DNA from: Valencia hispanica
Taxonomy: Eukaryota > Chordata > Actinopteri > Cyprinodontiformes > Valenciidae
Assembly (NCBI GenBank): GCA_963556495.2
Contig: OY747712.1
Coordinates: 9,171,581-9,235,580, forward strand
DNA length: 64,000 bases
Reading direction: 5' to 3'
Below, in pieces: positions 24,817 to 36,894 of the stretch (the stretch's first letter is position 1; every line of letters starts with the position of its first letter). A model generated the notes under the pieces. The model saw only the letters and a list, made by a program, of their open reading frames with translations, searched no databases and was not told the origin of the DNA. The position numbers and the translations under genes are program-made.

Positions 24817-25629
24817 TCAACAAAAGCAGGAAGTGTTGCAACACAAACGCGGAATTGATGTACAGACTCATCACTTTATGAGAGCACAAGGAAATAAACA
24901 GCCAGGAGCACAAATACACAGATGGACTCGGTGAAAGCTGAAGAACTGCTGACCCAGTACACGGATCAGTGTTTTCCTGTGTGAGCAGCTTTCTAGCAGA
25001 ACATGGGAACTGGACCTCTTGGCTACCAAAAGACAACACTTTTATTTAAAACACTCGTTTTATAATCCGTCTCTTCTGGGTTGTCCATCTGGTGCCTCAA
25101 GTCTGAGAAGCAGCAGATTTTTATTTGCTGCCGTAACATGGTGTTCTGTTTGCTGTCCTTGTTGGGATGATTATTTGGACCTTGGCTCGCAGCCCACGCG
25201 ATGTGACTTTTAAACAGAGTGAAGAGCTTTAATGGGAGCCCAACACCAACGTTGGACGGTTGTTCCCACACATTCTGCTGCTCTGTCAGGAAGTAGAAGC
25301 TGGAGCTGCACGATTAAACTTTTAGGAACAAATCCAATTAATTCACCAAAGGATTGTGATTGAATCTGTGATTAATATACCTTCATTATGCTACCCTTCA
25401 GTCTCATCAGACAGAACCATGACTGATTATTGAGTAAAACACAGTCTTGGGCTCCGATAAACCTGCATGTTCCAGAAGAGCACAGAAAAGTACATTTGAT
25501 AAATTTTCCAGTAAAATGTTTGTGTTTCCAGACTTTATTCCGATTCCCATTGACTGCATAATGCATATCCAAATTTCTCGGTAAGCTCTGCCAACCAGTG
25601 TCGATTTTACACTTTTACACATTTTTACT

Positions 25630-25888
25630 AGACAAATAACTGGATTCCTCCATCCGTCAACCCATCCAACCCTCTACCTTCTGTCTGTCCATCTGGTCAA
25701 CCAATCTTTGGTTCCTCCTGCCATCCTTTCATTAACCTTCCCTCAATCACTTAATTTCTCTGTACAGGTCATCCACCTTCCTGCAATCCTTCTATCTAAC
25801 CTTTCCTCAGTCTGTCCACCCATTATTCAACCTATCAGTCCTTCAGTCCGTCAGCCCGTCCATCCACCTATCTTTAACTCCCTCCAAC
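25630..25888. repeat. Diverged TCCA simple-sequence array
   Basis: Many imperfect ccatcc/cctccatc/tccgtcc words. It directly abuts the left end of the pogo-like element at 25891, and similar sequence resumes at 28669 beyond the transposon nest. The nest therefore probably landed inside one original array. Confidence 0.6.
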
Positions 25889-26007
25889 TACAGTGGACCC
25901 TCGGTATTTCCAGGGTTAGGGGCCACAGCTGCCCATGAATACTTGAGTCTTCCTCTTAAAAGGCTCATAACTGCCTATTTTATTGCTTCAAAGATCATAC
26001 CTTAATA

Positions 26008-26328
26008 CAGTGTTTCCCAAACTTTCCAACTTTTGACCCACAAAATAAAGATTTAAAAGGCCCGTGGCCCTGACTCTTGATTTTTCTGAGTCTGGTAAAC
26101 ATTTGTTTATGGCAACACAATCAACATCTATAGCCAATATATTGACTAATATGTTACTTTGATCAATTTAAGTCCCGTTTCTTGTCTTTTACTTGATTTG
26201 TAAAATGCTAATGCTTTTTCTATGCTATTTCTGGTATTTACATTACTTTCTCAACAGGATCTCGAGATCCCACACCTACATGGTTGTGACCCCAAGTGGG
26301 GTCCCAGCCCCATATTTGGGAGCTACTA
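26008..26328. mobile_element. hAT MITE with 8-bp target duplication ccttaata
   Basis: The termini are imperfect inverted repeats: CAGTGTTTCCCAAACTTTCC at the left, and TAGTAGCTCCCAAATATGG on the opposite strand at the right. The 8-bp direct repeat ccttaata flanks both sides exactly (26000-26007 and 26329-26336). Eight-base duplications and CAGTG-type ends are diagnostic of hAT elements. No coding capacity. Confidence 0.85.
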
Positions 26329-26402
26329 CCTTAATATGCATAGATGGGCGCATTGGAAACTGTCTAAGGCCTGCTCTACACGGAAACAAAACGGGCATTG
26401 TT

Positions 26403-27710
26403 TCAATTCAATTCAATTCAGTTTATTTATATAGCGCCAATTCACAACAGATGTCATCTCAAGGCACTTAACAAGAAGTCATTTCAATGCATTTATACAA
26501 ACATTCCAATCAGTTAAAACGTTTCCTATTTAAGGAATCCCAGCAGATTGCGTCACTCATTGGCGTGAGGTTGGGCCCCGTTGATGCAGACTTTCCAACC
26601 ACAGCAATCCTTCAGCAATCCCTCATACTGAGCAAGCATGTAGCGACGGTGGAGAGGAAAAACTCCCCTCTAACAGGATGAAACCTCCAACAGAACCAGG
26701 CTCAGTAGGAGCGGCCATCTGCCACGACCGTCTGGGGGTTTGAGAAGACAGAGCAGAGACACAGAAGGAACAGAAAATCTGATATAAGAGAACTTTCTAT
26801 GTTACAGAAAGTAAAAAGTTGATAACAGGACACAGTGGATGTTCAGTTACTGGGAGGATCATCCCAGTCGATGCCCCCCGTCCAACAGGGCATTGCAGCC
26901 AAGCAGGATACCAGACCAGGTATATCTTCTATGGAGAGAAAAACACTGAGAGAACACAAAGTTAACAGTCGAAATAGCAGAATGTACTGTAATACAACTG
27001 GAGAGTAGTAGGAGAAAAGGAAGTAGCAGAGTGAAGTAATTTGGTAAGTCTGTCCTCGAGCAGTCTAAGCCTATAGCAGCATAACTACAGAGATAGCTCA
27101 GGATGACCTAAGCCACTCTAACTATAAGCTTTATCAAAATGGAAAGTTTTAAGCCTGGCCTAAAAAGTAAACAGAGTGTCTGCCTCACGGACTAAAGCTG
27201 GGAGCTGGTTCCACAGGAGAGGAGCCTGATAACTAAAAGATCTGCCTCCCATTCTACTTTTAGAGATCCTAGGAACTACAAGTAAACCTGCAGTCTGAGA
27301 GCGAAGTGCTCTGTTGGGAACATAAGGAACAATTAGATCTCTGATGTATGATGGAGCTTGATTATTAAGGGCTTTGTATGTAAGAAGAAGGATCTTTAAT
27401 TCTATTCTGGATTTAACAGGGAGCCAATGAAGGAAAGCTAAAACAGGAGAAATGTGATCTCTCTTTAATATTCATCAGAACTCTTGCTGCCGCATTTTGG
27501 ATCAACTGAAGGCTTTTAATGACATTTTGTGGACTTCCTGATAGTAAAGAATTACAGTAGTCCAGCCTTGAGGTAACAAATGCATGGACTAGTTTCTCAG
27601 CATCACTCCTGGACAGGATGTTTCTAATTTTAGAAATATTCCAGAGGTGGAAGAAAGAAATCCTAGAAACCTGTTTAATATGGGATTTAAATGTCAAGTC
27701 TTGGTCTTGA
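26403..27710 (-). mobile_element. L2-type LINE, 1.3-kb 5'-truncated copy
   Basis: The tail ttcaattcaattcaattca is at the left, so the element lies on the minus strand. It carries the full 3' UTR and the end of ORF2. The minus frame 27697-27413 reads TFKSHIKQVSRISFFHLW, then RLDYCNSLLSGSP and LQLIQNAAARVL, the classic C-terminal RT stretch of L2/Maui-type LINEs. A frameshift follows and the remaining ORF2 end is out of frame. It is the longest L2 copy in the window. Confidence 0.85.
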
Positions 27711-27826
27711 CAAGACTTGGGGACTCTTAGTTTGAAAAACTAAGTCTTTAAAAACAACACCACAATATATAATACCCTTGTTCACATGAATTCCCACAAA
27801 CCAGCTTAAAATGCTCCAGTACATAT

Positions 27827-28028
27827 GCCGGGGCCGTGGCGAATTGGGTCAAGACAGGCGCCCCATGTTCAGAGGCCTTAGTCCTCGATGCGGTTCTCCC
27901 AGGTTCGATTCCAGCCCAGGGACATTTGCCAAATGTCTCTCCCCCTGCTTCTCTCCCCTTTCTGTAAGCCTGTCCACTTTGAATAAAGGCCACTGTGGCC
28001 ACAAAAAACTTTAAAAAAAACAAAAAAC
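27827..28028 (+). mobile_element. tRNA-derived SINE
   Basis: The head carries a box A-like gtggcgaattggg and an exact box B, GGTTCGATTCC (27902-27912), the internal RNA polymerase III promoter inherited from a tRNA. A CT-rich body (ctctccccctgcttctct) leads to gaataaaggccactgtggcc and an A-rich tail. This is a well-known teleost SINE layout. It is not a functional tRNA gene, since no cloverleaf can be drawn beyond the promoter boxes. Confidence 0.8.
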
Positions 28029-28668
28029 ACTGAGCATGCGCTGTCAAGCCGGTGGCAAACACGACAAATCTAGCTTTACATGAGAGCATTATTCAAAAGC
28101 ATCTTGTGTTGCTGTTGTTCTCTGGATCAATTTCTTTGCTGCTGGCTATAGTGGAGAGACAGTAAATCTTATTCTAGGATCCATATTAGGGTCAGTATTC
28201 GCTTAATTAGGACCGCAACACCGTATGGCCCCATGCTTGTTTACTTTATTACAGAGTTGGCTATGCGACATCATCCACTCAGAAAAAATGTCGGAGAGCT
28301 CAAAATCACAGAGACAACTGAGCTGTTGTGAGATTTCTCCACTCTGGGACCCGGTTTCAAACATCGTTTACGTTGTCCTGAAACACCCACTCCTTGTGGA
28401 TGTGACGCCTGTTCGATGAAATATCTTTGCTTCTACACCTGGTTTCATTTGGACAGGGCCTTGGCACTACCGCATCCGCTATTTTTTGCAGTCTTCCTTA
28501 TCTCTGCTCTAGAGGGTACAACCAATCAGGCCCAAGGAAAATAAATGCGACTTCTTAATTGGCTGCTTTGCAAACGTCAGCCAATAGCGTGTCACATAGG
28601 ATTGCGCGCAGGTATTTCAGCTTCCGAGCTGCGTTTGCTCTAGAATACTTTAGATATGCTCTACGAAT

Positions 28669-28970
28669 TCTTACCATCCCTCCTGTTATCGATTTTTAAT
28701 CCATCCACTGACCCATTCGTCCATCATTCATCCACTTGCGCGTTCACCAAATCTTCAAGCCATCAATCCATTTATCCTTTGGGACAGCTGTCCATCCTCC
28801 CCAACTCTCCATCAGTTTATCATCCTTTCATCCATCGCTCAGTCCTTACATCTGGTAATCACTTGGTTCTTCCATCTGTCCGTTTATCCTTCTGCCTGTC
28901 CTTCATGCATTCACCAACCTAGCCTTCTATCTGTCAATGCTCCATCTTTCAGTCTATATGTCCTTTTTTC
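28669..28970. repeat. Diverged TCCA simple-sequence array
   Basis: Imperfect ccatcc/tccatt/tccttc words over 300 bp, ending about 235 bp before the exon at 29206. Probably the right half of the array at 25630-25888. Confidence 0.6.
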
Positions 28971-28994
28971 AAAAACATTTTCATCTATATGTAA

Positions 28995-29670
<676 letters not shown>

Positions 29671-30153
29671 TAAACACATTCAAGCACACGAAAAACTCCA
29701 GAATTAACAAACTTCCCTACCTGGATTCTTATCCACACTCCTTTTGGCGCTGGTCTTATACGACCTGTTCGACTAATGCCAAAAAACTGTGTTGAGATGT
29801 ACACACTCTAAGAAATCTAATTACTCTCTTGCTGATTCAATAGAATGTGAAAGTGAAAGTTATCCCACCAGAACCCTTTGAATAACGGACCATAATCCTT
29901 AATAAAAGCAGGACTTTTGCCAGTTCCCTGTTCTGGAAAATACAGGTGTCGTTTTAACAAAGTGGAAAGACATCATCAATGACCCTAAAGAGGGAGCCGT
30001 TTCTGCTCACCTATCTGAGAAAACAGAAGTCCATCATTCTGCAGAGAAATGCATCTGAATGAACCACAACACTCCTGAAACAGCAACCATGGGATAGATG
30101 TTTGGTTGTGATGCACAGCGAAATGTTTGCATAAAACCAAACTCAGCACAAAC

Positions 30154-30928
30154 TAGGGCTGGGCGATATGACCTAAAAATAAAATATCAGATTTTTTCAC
30201 ACCAAATCCGATTAACGATTTGAATCGATTTTTTTTCTTTCTCCCTTTACTTTCTTAAACAGAAATGACAATCAGTTTTTTTTTTTTACTCTTATTTTAA
30301 TATCTCCTTTGGGAGTCTACCTGAATTCAAAGTTGTGTGAAAAGTTGGTAGCACATACCTGGCGTCCAAAGTTTTCAGTAGGTAAGTAAAGCCAGGCTTT
30401 TCCACTGTATAAACAGGCACCATATCTTTGGCAATATAAATTGTGATGGCATCTGTGATTACTTTCCACTGGACACCCGTCTTATCATAAGGGACACAGT
30501 GTGAAAATGATTCCCCGATGGTGGCTTGTCTTTTGGCGGTGTTTTGTGAGCTGCTGCTTGCTTGAGCATCTCGACGGAGTGCCTCTGTTTCCGGTGTTGA
30601 AACAAATTCGTCGTACTCCCACCTTTGGTAGCAACAGCCTTCAAACAGATTTTGCAGCGCGCTGTTTGTTGCTCCAAGTCTGAAGTCGCAAAACCGAACC
30701 AGTTCCATATAATTGAAGAAACTGTCCCTTTTTTGGGAACAAGTTCCTCATTGCTAGTTGCCATTTTGACGTCTACGCGTTGCGAGAGACGGACTGGCTC
30801 ACCCTGCTCCAAACTACGGAAGCCCATGAGAGCAGTGGGGGGTGGTAAATCTCGATTTTCCCAAAAATAAATCTTCTTAAACGGCAAATTCGAATAAATT
30901 GATAAAATTGATTTATCGCTCAGCCCTA
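30154..30928 (-). mobile_element. hAT transposon, internally deleted, 8-bp TSD gcacaaac
   Basis: The terminal inverted repeats are TAGGGCTGGGCGATAT at the left and TAGGGCTGAGCGATAA read inward from the right. The perfect 8-bp direct repeat gcacaaac lies outside both ends (30146-30153 and 30929-30936). The 775-bp element encodes, on the minus strand, the front part of a transposase: a BED zinc finger followed by a frameshifted piece. The catalytic region is missing, so it could only move with help from a full-length relative. Confidence 0.92.
30292..30764 (-). pseudogene. Broken hAT (ZBED-like) transposase, N-terminal part
   Basis: The first frame (30764 to about 30560) starts MATSNEELVPKKG and has the BED finger signature: WNWFGF, then CKICLKAVATKGGSTTNL and FQHRKQRHS, with the two cysteines and two histidines in place. 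The reading must shift frame to continue as AKRQATIGESF and then WKVITDAITIYIAKDMVP and GFTYLLKTLDARYVLP, typical of the region after the BED finger in hAT transposases. The catalytic RNase H-like core and dimerisation domain are absent. A transposon pseudogene, not a host ZBED gene. Confidence 0.85.
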
Positions 30929-31034
30929 GCACAAACACTTTATACCAACTGTCGAGCACGGTGGTAGAGGATTGATGATTGTGGCTTGTTTTGTAGCTGC
31001 AGCGGCCCCTTGAATAGGCATTTTGGATCTACAC

Positions 31035-32269
31035 TAGGGGTGTAACAGTACAAAAAAAATTCATGGTTCAGTACATATTTGGGGTTTTAAAGTCACATTT
31101 CGGTACGTTTTCGGTCCACTTTAATCAAGAAAATTAAAAAAAATGTACATAGGACTTTTAGTTTTTACTTTTGGTCAGAATTAAACTAAATAGTTTTTTC
31201 TTCACTTCCTTTCTTTCAATTTCTTAAATTAGATTTTATGTTCTATAACTCAAAAAAGTTATGAAACTGACTGGAGATTCATTTAGTAAAAAAAATAGTA
31301 CAAGCAGACATAGCCAAAGTAGAAAACAATATAGTCACTTGAAAACAGTCAGTGTTGATGTTTAGAAATGTTTAAACAATACTTTGCCCATATTTGAGAA
31401 ATAAACATGCCTAAATCACTTTGGAGCTGTTTGGAGTTGAAAAAACATTGCAGACGCTACTGATAGTCAAGTTCAGAAAAACAAAATAGCAGAGACTGTT
31501 AACATAAGGCTGAGGCTGGTAGCCACCAGCTCATCTGATACCTGCCAATTAATAGGACACGCCCCTTATTATTAATAATTTCGAGCTTAAGTTACATCTA
31601 AATTAATGAGTTATTAAACAAAATTCACCCCCCTCAGAGTTGTCATGACGGTAAACTTGACCTATCAAACCTTAGAGTTTTTTTAACCAGGTTTTTTTTC
31701 TGCTGTGAAGTTAGCATTTTCAACATGGGAATCAATGGGAACTTGCTCCTTTCTGCAGCCATCCCCTAGTGGATGCGGGGGGAACTGCAATTTTGTCACT
31801 TCCGCGTTGGCCTCAAGTTTGGCCGGCGGAATTTGCCCTTTGGTTTTATACAATATAAGGAGTTTGGGCTGATTGGATGCTACTGGTAGCCAGGGGACGT
31901 CAGCTGTTTTTTCTCTAGTATCAGTGATGTTTACTTTCAGCTTGACATTGTTTCAGGTGAGTCATTCAGTTCTGTTCAGAGTGGACCTTATTGCTTTTGA
32001 AAGATGCGTTCGCTGACAAAGTTCTGGTTCGGTCCATCTTTCTTTTTCTACTGTAGCTGCGAGTAACCATTGATGTTCCCAAATAGCAGAGTTTAGCGAT
32101 AGCTTGGAGTCCTTTCTATTTTGTTTTGGTGTCACTGCAATCTGAGTTCTGCACATGACAATTCTGCACGTGTTCAGGTAGAAAACAGTTGGATCTGTTT
32201 GGTACATGTGCGTTCCGAACCGACAGGGCCGCACTGAAAAATTCGAATACATGTATCGTTATACTTCTA
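31035..32269 (+). mobile_element. hAT-like 1.2-kb family, most complete copy
   Basis: The left end taggggtgtaacagtac and the right end, read inward as tagaagtataacgatac, are imperfect inverted repeats. Subterminal cggtacg/ggtacatgtgcgttccg words repeat the TIR theme. About 31460-31835 is replaced by another repeat (gctgtgaagttagcattttc, caatgggaacttgctccttt) that also occurs alone at 42900-43070. The flanks do not give a clean 8-bp duplication. It is non-coding apart from a short conserved frame (see findings). Confidence 0.7.
31460..31835 (+). repeat. Insert repeat shared with 42900-43070
   Basis: Both places contain ttacatctaaa, then tctgctgtgaagtt, caatgggaacttgctccttt and cccctagtggatg in the same order. 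This is a familiar teleost interspersed repeat; I do not know its class. Confidence 0.6.
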
Positions 32270-33789
32270 TTACACAGTGATTCATAGATACTGTTTGTAC
32301 AAAAATCTGGGAAGTTTATTTTTATTAAAATATTGCATTGCAGTTTACTTTTGAAAACGTATGAAAGAAAATCACAATAAAAGAAAACATCTCAGCCTGT
32401 TGATTTTGGCTTTTATGGCAAACAGTTTGAACACTGCTGGAGTAGACCAAGCCTCCTCTACAACATTAAAGACAGATAACGTCAAGATGACGTTAATGAG
32501 CTGTCTGTTAGATTAGATTTTCTCATCGGGGTAGATTTACTCAATCTAGTTCTGAGACTCATGTTGATGTGAAGTTTGCATGGATTGTTTTCTAATAAAC
32601 CGAGAGTGAAGTTCCCATTTTAATAAAAATTACCTCAGCTTAGTGAGTTGTGCAATGATGAAGCTGATGTGTGCCCACTCACTCATAAACCAACCACTGT
32701 TTCATGTTTTCTCTGCTCCTTTACACATTTTTACAATGAAGGTAAGATAATAGTTATCAATGAGGCTTATGTATGCACACCTGCTGATATTTCTATTTAT
32801 TTTGTGTATCTGTCATGTTGAAATGATATTCCCCACAGCGGGTTTAGGTGTAGAGCGGGTTTTCTCCATGTATCCGGAGCGTTTTGCTCATCAGTTTTCC
32901 ATCATGTTTCAGTATGACGGAGGTTAAATGGTGCGGCTCACTGCAGGACTGTGTCGTTAGTATTAATAGAAGTCCATCAGAAGTCCATCCGACTTCCTCC
33001 TCAAACGCGTCCACACTCAAGCTGGCTCCAACCAGCTTCCCATCCCTCTGACAACCCTCACAGCCGCATGAGCACCTATAATAATATCCGCGTGTGGGGG
33101 TTGTTTTTATGCTCTTTCTCTGTGTGACAACGTGAATCAGCTTGACGACAGAGTTTACAGGAAGTGTGATGTGGCAGACTCTGAAAATATAGTTTAAGTC
33201 AAAGAAATGTGCAGAAGTTTTTCCTCTACCCAATATTATCTCTGCTGCCTTGTGATTCTTGGGTTTTATCTGCAGAAGTGTGCACTAAATAAAATAGATT
33301 AAAAGACACAAAACTTGGTGAACGGATACAGACAGAGCTTTCTAAAATGACTCTCCATTGCAATATTAGTGTTGTAATATTATATATTAAAAAGACAGTT
33401 TGAAATGCAGTATTTATGTTTACAAATTCAAGTGTCATTTATTTTGTAGCAGACTAATTACTTAGAGTTTTTGCGGAAGGAGCTTGTCTGCAGTTCTTTC
33501 TCAACACGAGTAAAATAGAGCGATATTTTGTGGTATTCATTGTGATGACGATAAAAGTGATAATATATTTCTAGAATGGCGCATGTTGGAGCAGCTCTGT
33601 TACATTGGTTTTTATTTTGTTCTTTTAGTAGACTTTTGTTAATCTATTTTTCATTGAGCCTTTGCTTTTGGATAGTTATTCTCTCTGGTTTTGGATGCTG
33701 TGCAGCTGGGAGGATCCTTGCTCCTCTTTTTTTATTTTTGGACAATTTTTATGTGCAACCATGGCAAGACATTTTGGGTTTTACAATCA

Positions 33790-34270
33790 AGAACCGCTGA
33801 GTAGCATCTCTAAAGCTCAAATAATACCTGAACTACGACCCCAAATCCCAGAGGAGTTGAAAAGGAGGCTTCGTGGATGCAGTGAAAGAAGGAGGAAGTT
33901 CAAACCAGGATCATATCTTTAACTCCAACATCTCTCTGCCCAGCCTTCTAACTACATGGCCAGACAGAGAATTAAACAGGAGTAGCAAAAGCAAATGAGG
34001 TGGATTAGCAGTGCTTGACAAGACCTGATGCTGTCATCAAGGACATGTTACTGTGGAATATCTCCAGAATATTAAGATGTTAGCCTGTCATGACTGTCAT
34101 GTGACAGTCACACTGCGACAGCCTTCAGTCAGAGGCTTCATCAGATTTGTTGCAAGACTGACTGCTACTGGAGATCTTTCCTGCCCACAGCATCACCATC
34201 CATGACGACTGTTTGAAGATAGTTGGATGATGAGTTGCATTTCCCTTTAGGATTAAAAACTTTACTTTTT
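33790..34270 (+). mobile_element. LINE fragment, 5' and 3' parts joined by deletion
   Basis: The start (about 33820-33905) reads IPEELKRRLRGCSERRRKFK, resembling the start of ORF2 in teleost LINEs. The end (34115-34265) has cagtcagaggcttcatcaga, cctgcccacag and ttccctttaggatta, matching the 3' ends at 8535 and 50275. The interior, including endonuclease and RT, is missing. Confidence 0.55.
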
Positions 34271-34892
34271 AATAGAAATACATATGAAAAGAAAACAAAT
34301 GATTACTTAAATAAAGTTAAAATTTTATTAAAATAGAAAAAAAGAGAGGTGCATTATCTACTATTGAGTCGTTTTTTGGGGAAAATCACCTTATCAGAAT
34401 CAGATTTATTGCCAAGTAATTTACATTACAAGGAATTTGTCGTGATTTAACTGTGCTGACATAGAAACAAGAAACAAACATAAGCATGAGAAATAAAACG
34501 TAGGCATAATAAACTTTTAACCAACTTTTAACCAAAAAAACAAAAACTGGCTTCTTGGAATCCAAATGTAAAGACGGATATCTGAAGACATTTTACATGT
34601 TATATGATAATAAATTTAGTGATGGATCACAGCTTCTCAAGCTAGCCATGCTTCTCTTCCAGGCTCTGCTGTAAGTGTTTAACGTCTCACCGATTGAGAG
34701 GCTATCTTTGTTCCAGGAAGGATGTTACAACACTGATGAGGAGAACGGTGCTGCCGCTGTTCCACATTCATCGCCTAAAACAGCAGAGGAAGAGTCCCGT
34801 CTGTTAGCAGATCTCTGTCGATTTCCTAAGGATTTCTTTACAAATATCACTAAAATGAACAACTTACATAATGACAATAGGAAGAATTAATA

Positions 34893-35083
34893 AGATTCAT
34901 TCACATATTCACACCTGGATTGTAGCCACAGCTGCCCTGGGGCAGACTGATAAAAGTCAGGCTGCCTTTCAGCAGGCGCCACGCGGCTCTCTGACCGTAA
35001 ACAGCAGGCAAGGCGAGTGATGCGTCTTGCCCAAGGACACAACGGCTAACCCCTCTACCCCCTGAGCCACTGGCGCCCCTATT
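34893..35083 (-). repeat. tRNA-like SINE-type repeat
   Basis: Read from the minus strand it begins ggcgccagtggctcaggggg tagagg (box A-like) and continues with tgtgtccttgggcaagacgc and cgccttgcctgctgtttacg. It is a common fish repeat with a tRNA-like head. No box B was seen, so no tRNA gene is called. Confidence 0.5.
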
Positions 35084-36299
35084 ATACAAAGATTTGCTTT
35101 AAATAATTAGGCATGAAAAGAAACACAAGAACTAATAGTAGCCTTTGGTAAGCTCTCTGTTTTAGCTGGCATGTCATTCTCAGACTAGTAGGCTGTTGGT
35201 TCTGGCCCATGTCAAATGTCTAGGCAGTTCCTCACTTTAGATTCAGAACCGGGCTCCCTCGATATAGATACTATGTGATTTTTCTTTTGACGTACTTCCG
35301 CAGTGGATGGAAGAAAATGTAAATCTTGCACAGTTTTACGCACAAACATGTAAATAAAGGTTAGCATGCTAACAAAACATTTATCACAGCTGAGTCCTGA
35401 GAGGCCGATCAGGAACTCTTCTTGATGGGTTCAGAGGTTCAGTCTTGCGTGTGAAGTGTCCTCTTCTGGGGCAGAATATTGATCAGCCAATCAGAAAAGG
35501 ACTTGGGGTAAGGTGGGGGCAATGGGGAGCCAAAGTCGCACCCGTCTATTTCCGGTCCATTAGTCCCCTACTGTCAAAAGAAATGTATGAGTACGGGGCG
35601 ATAAAAGTTCCTGATCCCGTTTGAAATGTGCCATGGATTTAACATAGGATGTCCGTGAGTTTTAAAAACACATTCTGATGCAGAGAAAGCGCTAATTTTT
35701 GACAGGAGGCAAAAGTTACTTTAAGTCTAAATAAATGTCCGTGAGTTTGGCGAGCTTCGTATCCTTCTTCCAGGAAGAAGCAAGGAGCATTAAACGCGGA
35801 GAAAGCCACTATAAATTTGGCCATGTTGGAAAGTGGTAGCCATGCTGGGGGAGAAATAGTTGGTCGAGCGAGAGCCAGCAGGAGGGACAAACTCTACAAG
35901 GTCTCGTTGAGTATTTCAAGTGCTAGCTAATGTTAGCTACCGTCATAATTGCAACTTCTGATTTGTAGTCATTTTAACTCTGAATTTTTACAAGCACATA
36001 AATCAGAAATCACATGACAATCGCAGTTGAAACGCACATCATTAGCTATTTAAATTGAGGTACAGCATATGTGTGATTCAGGGCATAAGGCAAAGCGGAC
36101 CAGAAAACAACTTTTATCGCTCCATTGACTTTCATACATTGTTTATTTTTTTATTTTTTTTCATTCAGGGGAGCCATGGGCCGACCGGAAGGGGAGGAGA
36201 CTTAGACTCACCATGCGGTGTTTTCCTAGATTTGAGAGAAACGTTGACATACTCTTACTCCTCGTTAGTGTCGGGTTAGTTCCCTTTTTTCCGTCAGGT

Positions 36300-36820
36300 C
36301 CGGCTTAGCTCTTCAGTCTTAGATTTTGGTCCCTGCTGCCATCAGTGCATAACACAGGCACCCTATTCCTCCTGCCTGGCACCTCTATCGCTAACCTCCT
36401 GTTTATAACGTATCCACTTCTTAAAACGTCTCCAAACCATCTCAACCATGGCTTTCTAACTTTATATCCAAACTGCCCAGGCTTTGCTATCCCTGTCCAT
36501 CCTGGTCTCAACCAGGAAAAAAAAGCATCTTGAAGTCTGCCACCCCCAGATGTCTTGTTGACAGAGCCACTGTCTAGCAGGTCTCTCTACTGCCTTGTAG
36601 ACGTTCCCTTTTATTCTTGGAGCTATCCTTCTGTTACACATGACTCCTGACACTCGTCTCCATCCACTCCACCCTGCCTGCCGTCTTGTCTCGTCTTCAC
36701 CTGTATTTTACACATTTCTACTGTTTTCGATGGTTGAGCCAAGGTATTTAAACTCAGCCGCTTTCGCTCTTTCTGCTCTGTCCGGCTTCACCTTTGCCCC
36801 TGCCTCACACTCATTCACTT
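36300..36820 (-). mobile_element. RTE-like LINE, decayed RT C-terminus
   Basis: Minus-strand frames read VSGVMCNRRIAPRIKGNVYK-like sequence (here MSGVMCNRRIAPRIKGNVYK, 36653 leftwards) and KPWLRWFGDVLRSGYVINRR, then EVPGRRNR (36450-36370). These match the thumb and C-terminal part of RTE-type reverse transcriptases (VICDKRIAARVKGKVYKT, LRWFGHVxRR, ELPGRRxRGRP). Stops and frameshifts are numerous. Confidence 0.7.
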
Positions 36821-36821
36821 G

Positions 36822-36894
36822 TGACTTCAAAACCCCAAATATGTATCGAATCGTGATATTTTTTGTTTTGTTTTTGTACACCGTTGCACCCCTA
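36822..36894 (-). mobile_element. Solo end of the hAT-like 1.2-kb family
   Basis: Reverse orientation: caaaaccccaaatatgtatc through ccgttgcacccctag, matching the first 70 bp of the 31035 copy. It directly abuts the RTE fragment. Confidence 0.6.

Larger units (their letters stand above)
26368..28460. mobile_element. GTCCACACGG-type DNA transposon enclosing a LINE and a SINE
   Basis: The left end ggcctgctctacacggaaac and the right end, read from the opposite strand as ggccctgtccaaatgaaacc, are imperfect inverted repeats. Everything between the pogo-like flanks belongs to this insertion: a short left arm, an L2 LINE, a SINE, and a right arm shared with the copy at about 3310-3513. No clear target duplication was seen. 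Confidence 0.55.
25891..28662. mobile_element. Split pogo/Tigger-like MITE hosting a transposon nest
   Basis: The left end CAGTGGACCCTCGGTATTTC is preceded by TA, as expected for Tc1/mariner-pogo elements. The interior reappears at 26337-26367 and 28461-28660 (ttggcactaccgcatccgct, tacaaccaatcagg, ttccgagctgcgtttgctct), matching the copy at 42006-42477. The two gaps are filled by a hAT element (26008-26328) and a larger composite (26368-28460). The right terminus is lost; sequence passes into a TCCA array at about 28665. Confidence 0.7.

Noticed and set aside
27902..27912. tRNA gene signalled by GGTTCGATTCC
   Set aside because: Box B belongs to a SINE head; no complete cloverleaf or anticodon arm, and the body continues as SINE with an A-rich tail.
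30292..30959. Host ZBED-type gene
   Set aside because: The frame is broken, the catalytic part is missing, and it lies wholly between hAT terminal repeats with a TSD. It is a transposon remnant.
31027..32277. 8-bp target duplication of the 1.2-kb hAT-like copy
   Set aside because: The flanks (atctacac and ttacacag) share only a shifted tacac; not a convincing duplication.
34893..35083. Minus-strand tRNA gene
   Set aside because: Only a box A-like head is visible, with no box B and no cloverleaf; it matches a common dispersed repeat.
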